The notes beneath the pieces are model-generated. The model was not told the DNA's origin. It worked only from the letters and a program-made list of their open reading frames with translations, and ran no database searches. Positions 59,483-64,000 of a stretch of 64,000 nucleotides of DNA are shown here, piece by piece. This DNA comes from UBA9926 sp913064795 (GTDB lineage: Bacteria > Pseudomonadota > Gammaproteobacteria > Pseudomonadales > Azotimanducaceae). A program made the position numbers and the translations under genes. The DNA lies in the NCBI GenBank assembly GCA_045560765.1, contig JBJKZD010000005.1, positions 1 to 64,000 of the forward strand, in the 5' to 3' direction. Numbering within the stretch: position 1 is the first letter of the stretch; each line of letters begins with the position of its first letter.

Positions 59483-61707
59483 GCCCAACTTTTTCTGTGG
59501 GGGATCGGATCGTCGAGCGATTTACGCTGAGTGAGGCGATTCCGACACCGGATCGACAGTGGCCTCGTTGGGCGGCGGTTGACGCTGTCTCAGGCGACTG
59601 GGTCATGTTGACGACTATCGACAGAGGCGCCGCTCTGGAGCAACAGTTCCGAGACATCAGCACCCGGCTCAAGATGCTCAGCCATCCCCACATCAATCCG
59701 CACCTTGATTTTTGTGCCGACGCTTCAAATCTCTTCATTGTTGATGCGCTGCCAGATCGGTCGAACTGGGGGTCAAAAACGCGTCCCAGCAACGCCTTGC
59801 AACTTGAACCTCAGCCCCTGCTCGACGTCCTTGAGTTCAGCGAAGCCTTAGGTTTTTCAGTCACCAACTTTGATACCGATTGGATTTGGATCGATCAAAA
59901 CGGCGAGCCCATCCTGTTGCTCTTAGGATGGCCTGACACAGCCATCCTGCGCGAGCGCATCCCGGCAGGCTCTGCCCTCAAAGGCCCAGCAGGCTTTGGT
60001 TCCTGGTTTTATCAATACTGTACCGGTGATGCACCCGAAGACGCCAGATCGATTGAGGAGCATCCTTCCCTAGCACCAGAATCTAAGCGTCTTGTCGCGC
60101 TTGCCCGTCTGAATAGGGACGACTCATTTTCATCATTAACTCGGGGCTATCAGCTACAGGAAACCCTCACCGAAGGGGGTACCGGGGTCTCAGCCCTTGA
60201 GGCCAAACCCTTTGACAAGATTAATCCCCAGCCGGTCTTCGAGATCCCAGCCCAAAGCCGGGTCGGAGAAACCGAATCAAGCCCAGACTCCAGCCACATC
60301 CGATTGTTGGTGGGTGGACTCTTGGTCATTGTTGCCGGATTTGTCTTTTTTGTGCTGCCCGGCCTCGTTACCCAACCTGAGGTTGAACCGCTCACAGAAT
60401 TGAACACACCACTCCAAGCCACTACTCCAAACGCGCTAAGTCCAAGCCCGCTCTCCGTAGCAAAGGATAAGCTCGCCCGGGAAGAAGCACTGACACTTGC
60501 TGAGGCCCTGCTGCGAAAAATCATCCGCCTCGAAGACCTCGGCATGCGGCTCTGGGATCCAGAGCAACTGATGCAGATTAACGAAGCGGCGATCGCGGCG
60601 GATGAGGCCTACCGAGCGGAAAGTCATCAAATCGCTGTCACATCCTATCAAACGCTCATTGAGCGCCTTGAGACCGTCGAAGCAGAGCTACCCAATCTTC
60701 GAGTGCGATACGGGGCCATGGCTGAATCTGCTCTCGAGGACGTCAACGAGACTGAAACGCTGAAATATTGGGAAATCCTAGCCGCGCTCTCCCCTGAGGA
60801 TACGGATATCCAGGCGCAATGGCGCCAGGTTCAATCCCTGCCCCAGATCAGCGCAATGATGATCGAAGCAGAACAACTTGTGCAGGCTGGACAGTCAACT
60901 AGCGCAATCAAACTGCTCACTGAGGCGTCCGAATTGTTTCCAGAGTGGACGCCCCCAGAGACCCGGCGCAGAAAAATCCAACTCGAGCTCGACACGATCG
61001 CCTTCCGAGCCTCAATGTCCGCCGGCTTTGCCCGCCTAAACGAGGAAAATTTTGATGCGGCTCGGCGAGCGTTTAAAACCGCAGCCAGACTCGCGCCCAA
61101 CCGAGACAGCCCTGAAGAGGGCTTAGAACAGGTTCGCCAAGCACAGTTAAAAAGCGAGACAAGCACGCGCTCACGGAATGCGGCAACCGCGGAATCAGCC
61201 GGACAATGGGCTGAGGCGCTCAAGATTTACAAAGAACTTTTGAGTCTCAATCCCGCGCTGACGACGCTTCAAGATCGTATCGCTGTCGTCGAGCGCCGAA
61301 TAGCGCTTTCAGAGCAGCTCGATGCGCTGATCGAGGATCCCAGTCAATTGCAAAGTGACGAGCGATTAAAAGAGGCCAAAGCGTTGGTCATAGAAATCAG
61401 CAAATTAGCGCCGCCCATCGGCGATCTTAAAGCAAAGCTCCGCCCCCTTACTCGAGACATCATGAGTGCGCGACGCCCTGTGACGCTCAACCTGTCTTCT
61501 GACGGTTTGACCAACGCTACCGTCTTAAAAGTAGGACCCGAAGGGGTCTTAGGGTTATTTATGGAGACCTCGCTCCAACTAATCCCTGGGCGCTACGTGA
61601 TCACAGGAAGCCGAAAAGGTTATGTCGATGTCCGCCATAATATCGAACTCAAGCCAGATGCGCCTGAGATCACGCTGAGAGTCGCCTGCGAGGAGAAAAT
61701 TCCTTGA
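59479..61707 (+). CDS. Membrane protein: pseudokinase, helical repeats and PEGA-like domain
   Basis: A 742-residue protein starting at GTG, overlapping the previous gene by 4 bp. Residues about 7-220 look like a Ser/Thr kinase domain: VGDRIVERFTLSEAI, then LKMLSHPHINPHLDF and LFIVDALPD match the N-lobe, but the ATP-binding Lys is Thr in DWVMLTTID, and HRD and DFG are absent. One membrane helix (about 274-296) follows, then TPR-like helices (330-660) in the periplasm and a PEGA-like beta domain (665-735, LIPGRYVITGSRKGYVDVRH). The pseudokinase lies in the cytosol, so the protein can pass a signal or anchor partners across the membrane. No activity is likely. Confidence 0.85.
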   Translation: MSPTFSVGDRIVERFTLSEAIPTPDRQWPRWAAVDAVSGDWVMLTTIDRGAALEQQFRDISTRLKMLSHPHINPHLDFCADASNLFIVDALPDRSNWGSKTRPSNALQLEPQPLLDVLEFSEALGFSVTNFDTDWIWIDQNGEPILLLLGWPDTAILRERIPAGSALKGPAGFGSWFYQYCTGDAPEDARSIEEHPSLAPESKRLVALARLNRDDSFSSLTRGYQLQETLTEGGTGVSALEAKPFDKINPQPVFEIPAQSRVGETESSPDSSHIRLLVGGLLVIVAGFVFFVLPGLVTQPEVEPLTELNTPLQATTPNALSPSPLSVAKDKLAREEALTLAEALLRKIIRLEDLGMRLWDPEQLMQINEAAIAADEAYRAESHQIAVTSYQTLIERLETVEAELPNLRVRYGAMAESALEDVNETETLKYWEILAALSPEDTDIQAQWRQVQSLPQISAMMIEAEQLVQAGQSTSAIKLLTEASELFPEWTPPETRRRKIQLELDTIAFRASMSAGFARLNEENFDAARRAFKTAARLAPNRDSPEEGLEQVRQAQLKSETSTRSRNAATAESAGQWAEALKIYKELLSLNPALTTLQDRIAVVERRIALSEQLDALIEDPSQLQSDERLKEAKALVIEISKLAPPIGDLKAKLRPLTRDIMSARRPVTLNLSSDGLTNATVLKVGPEGVLGLFMETSLQLIPGRYVITGSRKGYVDVRHNIELKPDAPEITLRVACEEKIP

Positions 61708-63764
61708 CAGATAATCTCGATCAAAACGAGACACTAGATCCGACCCGCTTTGACGCGCCGAGCCTTTCCCGTCAGCGAAGAAAGCGTTCACTCAGTCGAA
61801 GCACAATCATTATTTCAGGAGCACTTCTGATCATGCTGGTGCTGGGCTGGCATCTTTTTACAGCCCGGGCGGTGAGCTTGGTTTTCATTCCTTCAGCAAC
61901 CACCCAGTCAGTGTCTGGTTGGTTGACCCTTCAGATTGGCGAACGCTATCTCTTAAGACCTGGCTCAGTCACCGTCGAAGCCACCCGGGAAGGCTACTAT
62001 CCCTTCAAACAAGTGCTGCAAATTTCAGAGGAGGCCGAACAGGACATTGAACTCCCCTTGGAAAAGCTGCCGGGAAATTTAGACATCACCACGGGGGCCA
62101 TCCAAGCGCGCATCGCCCTCGATGGCGCGCCCCGAGGCCTCACACCGATCACACTCACAAACGTTGCTGCAGGACGGCATGAGCTGCGGATTGAGGCGGA
62201 ACGTTATCTTCCTTTTGAAGCATCCATTGATATCGAGGGCCTCGGGAAAACACAGACGCTCGTCCACGATCTGGTGCCTCGATGGGCCGATGTCACCCTC
62301 AGCAGTCGTCCGGAACAAGCGCAATTGACCGTTGATGGCAAACCCAGTGGCTTACTACCTCAAACCGCTGAGCTGATAGAGGGTTCGCGTCAACTGGTCA
62401 TCTCCAAACCCGGTTATCAAAGCCAATCCATGGGTTTAAATCTGGTGCGCGGTGAATCAGTTACACTCCCTACCTTTGAACTCAAACCCGCCAATGGACT
62501 GATTCAGCTTGAGAGCGAGCCTTCTGGAGCCGTGGTGCAGGCCAATGGCGAGTACATTGGAGAGACTCCGCTCGACTACTCCCTCTCTCCTGAGCAACGC
62601 TACACTTTTGAGGTCAGCAAATCTGGCTATGAGCCTCAGCGAGAAACGCTATCGCTAAAGCCCACAGAGGTCAGAGCACTGACGTTGACGCTCAATCCGC
62701 GTTTAGGCCGGGTGATGCTAACGATCACGCCTGATGATGCCGAGCTCCGGGTTGACGGCATCCTTCAGCCTCTCAACAGAAGGAATCTGGATTTACCGGC
62801 ACGACCTCAGACCCTGCTCATCAGTAAACCGGGCTATGCCAGCAGCGCTCAAATTATTACGCCTCAACCTGACTTTGAGCAGTCGCTGTCGATTACTCTG
62901 CTGACCGAAGCCGCCGCGGCATTGGCCCGAATCCCAGAAGAAATTGAAACATCGATCGGTTCTCGGCTGCGGCGAATTCTGCCCGGGGAAGTTGCCCTCG
63001 GTGCCCCTCGACGGGATCGAGGGGGTCGCGGGAATGAGGTCCAGCGAACCGTTAGATTGTCTAACCCTTACTATCTCGGCATAACCGAGATCACCAACGC
63101 GCAGTACGCCGCCTTTAATCCTAATCACAATCCAGGCGTTCTCGGCAGAACACGACTCACCACTGCCAATCGGCCGGTTGTGGGACTCTCATGGAAAGAG
63201 GCCATCGCTTTTTGCAATTGGCTCAGCGATCGAGAAAGTCTTCCTAGAGCCTATGAGGTCTCTGGTGACAGTTTCCGGCTGATCACACCGAGGACTGAGG
63301 GCTATCGCCTGCCGACCGAGGCCGAATGGGTGAGAGCCGGGCGCTATGCCGATGGCACGGGTCCATCGCGGTTTCCCTGGGGCGACGCTCTGCCACCGCC
63401 AGAGTCCTTTGCCAATCTGGCCGATAGCGCAGCGATGGGGCTGGCGCCAAACATCATTGCAGACTATGCCGATGGTTTCCGTGGGCCCGCCCCAGTGGGT
63501 CATTTCGAGGCCAATGCTCTGGGTATTTTCGATTTATCGGGCAATGTCGCCGAATGGACCCATGATCGATTTAGCACCGCCCGGAGTACGACGGTCGAAG
63601 TCGACTGGATGGGCCCTGAGACTGGTGAGGTTTTCGTCATTCGTGGGTCAAGCTTTCTCACCGGTACCTTCAGTGCCCTGCGCTGGGCCTACCGAGACTC
63701 TGGGCGAGAGGGACGACAGGATCTTGGCTTTCGATTGGCCCGGGACGTGTCCCGTGGTGACTGA
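61704..63764 (+). CDS. Membrane protein: PEGA repeats plus SUMF1/FGE-like domain
   Basis: A 686-residue protein with TTG start overlapping the previous stop by 4 bp. Residues 1-33 are cytosolic and basic, one helix spans 34-52, and five PEGA-like repeats follow at roughly 57-118, 124-190, 196-262, 264-332 and 335-400 (LRIEAERYLPFEASI, LVISKPGYQSQSM, FEVSKSGYEPQRE, LLISKPGYASSAQ). Residues 416-682 are a formylglycine-generating-enzyme-like (SUMF1) domain: GITEITNAQYAAF, RLPTEAEWVRAGR, GNVAEWTHD. The C-terminal Cys pair needed by FGE is absent; the only Cys is C504. It may bind rather than modify partners. Likely in the periplasm together with the pseudokinase protein. Confidence 0.88.
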   Translation: MTDNLDQNETLDPTRFDAPSLSRQRRKRSLSRSTIIISGALLIMLVLGWHLFTARAVSLVFIPSATTQSVSGWLTLQIGERYLLRPGSVTVEATREGYYPFKQVLQISEEAEQDIELPLEKLPGNLDITTGAIQARIALDGAPRGLTPITLTNVAAGRHELRIEAERYLPFEASIDIEGLGKTQTLVHDLVPRWADVTLSSRPEQAQLTVDGKPSGLLPQTAELIEGSRQLVISKPGYQSQSMGLNLVRGESVTLPTFELKPANGLIQLESEPSGAVVQANGEYIGETPLDYSLSPEQRYTFEVSKSGYEPQRETLSLKPTEVRALTLTLNPRLGRVMLTITPDDAELRVDGILQPLNRRNLDLPARPQTLLISKPGYASSAQIITPQPDFEQSLSITLLTEAAAALARIPEEIETSIGSRLRRILPGEVALGAPRRDRGGRGNEVQRTVRLSNPYYLGITEITNAQYAAFNPNHNPGVLGRTRLTTANRPVVGLSWKEAIAFCNWLSDRESLPRAYEVSGDSFRLITPRTEGYRLPTEAEWVRAGRYADGTGPSRFPWGDALPPPESFANLADSAAMGLAPNIIADYADGFRGPAPVGHFEANALGIFDLSGNVAEWTHDRFSTARSTTVEVDWMGPETGEVFVIRGSSFLTGTFSALRWAYRDSGREGRQDLGFRLARDVSRGD

Positions 63765-63814
63765 TGCTGGCTCTGTTAAGATGAGCCGTAAACCTCAATC
63801 TGTGGAGATCAGCA

Positions 63815-64000
63815 ATGTCTGAGCTGAAGGTAATCTTGGCGATTGTACTCGCACTCAAGGTTGGTCTTTTGATGCCAGCGGCCCTTAGCGCAGCCCCTGA
63901 GCCTATCAATCAGACTCCCTCCTTAGAGAAAAAAGCGCCAGAGCGCCGCGCTCTGGAGACGCCCTCGAGTGCAGCCACTTCGGCGCCGGTTGAGCCAGGC
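63815..64000 (+). CDS. Start of a secreted protein gene (cut by window edge)
   Basis: The first 62 codons of a gene that continues beyond the window. The signal peptide is clear (MSELKVILAIVLALKVGLL, then MPAALSAAPEP), followed by a Pro/Ala/Ser-rich, low-complexity start of the mature protein. GGAG lies 7 nt before the ATG. It begins 50 bp after the SUMF1/PEGA gene in the same direction, so it most likely belongs to the same envelope operon. No family can be assigned from this fragment. Confidence 0.75.
   Translation, partial: MSELKVILAIVLALKVGLLMPAALSAAPEPINQTPSLEKKAPERRALETPSSAATSAPVEPG

Noticed and set aside
61704..63764. Active formylglycine-generating enzyme that matures the sulfatase at 30.5 kb
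   Set aside because: The C-terminal cysteine pair of FGE is missing, the domain is probably periplasmic, and the sulfatase is cytosolic.
1..64000. CRISPR array, prophage, insertion sequence or defence island
   Set aside because: No spaced direct repeats, transposase, integrase or restriction genes were seen; the HNH nuclease is of a common chromosomal type without mobile neighbours.

Overview
The window looks like ordinary chromosome of a gammaproteobacterium, probably aquatic and aerobic. The clues are the adjacent tRNA-modification pair cmoA-cmoB, a monomeric NADP isocitrate dehydrogenase, uvrA, a Bax-like glucosaminidase, a YdjN/TcyP-type cystine carrier and a MerC-domain protein. There are also many acyl-CoA and oxygenase genes: CoA-transferase, enoyl-CoA hydratase, acyl-CoA dehydrogenase, thiolase-like protein, P450, two PhyH dioxygenases, an isopenicillin-N-synthase-type oxygenase and an LLM flavin monooxygenase. 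I see no rRNA, tRNA, CRISPR array, insertion sequence or prophage. This taxonomic call is an inference from gene content, not from a marker phylogeny.

Layout. 0-5.6 kb: the end of one MATE efflux gene, a PhyH dioxygenase, a second MATE gene broken by a one-base frameshift, then a CoA-transferase and an enoyl-CoA hydratase. 5.6-9.4 kb: an HNH nuclease, cmoA-cmoB and an unknown conserved-looking protein. 9.4-18 kb: a nucleoside carrier, a 2OG-Fe(II) oxygenase, a response regulator with an EAL domain, the overlapping pair cystine-type symporter and P450, and icd. 18-28.5 kb: a small secreted protein, an RluA-type pseudouridine synthase, an esterase, a 5'-nucleotidase-type phosphatase, an alpha/beta hydrolase, an acyl-CoA dehydrogenase, a metallophosphoesterase, an MBL-fold hydrolase and an MFS carrier. 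28.5-38.2 kb: a hybrid PAS-kinase-receiver protein, a cytosolic sulfatase, an SMP-30-type lactonase, a CinA-like protein, uvrA and a Nudix hydrolase. 38.2-49.8 kb: PhyH, a Bax-like protein, an SDR-Nudix pair, a molybdopterin oxidoreductase, a MerC protein, a third Nudix enzyme, a ChbG-like deacetylase with a thiolase-like protein, and an LLM oxidoreductase.

From 49.8 kb to the right edge the content changes to a run of exported or membrane-anchored proteins. These are an M48 protease, two TPR proteins ending in TonB-C-like domains, two lipoproteins on the opposite strand, and then a tightly packed operon that runs off the window. The operon encodes a Ser/Pro-repeat lipoprotein, a second lipoprotein, a membrane protein with a kinase-like domain that lacks catalytic motifs followed by helical repeats and a PEGA-like domain, a membrane protein with about five PEGA-like repeats and a SUMF1/FGE-like domain without the FGE cysteine pair, and another secreted protein. 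Successive genes abut or overlap by 4 bp. This is the best candidate in the window for an uncharacterised system. I infer an envelope-spanning scaffold or surveillance complex, but its function cannot be read from the sequence.

Start codons were chosen from visible ribosome binding sites and family length where possible. Several differ from the longest open frame and are noted.
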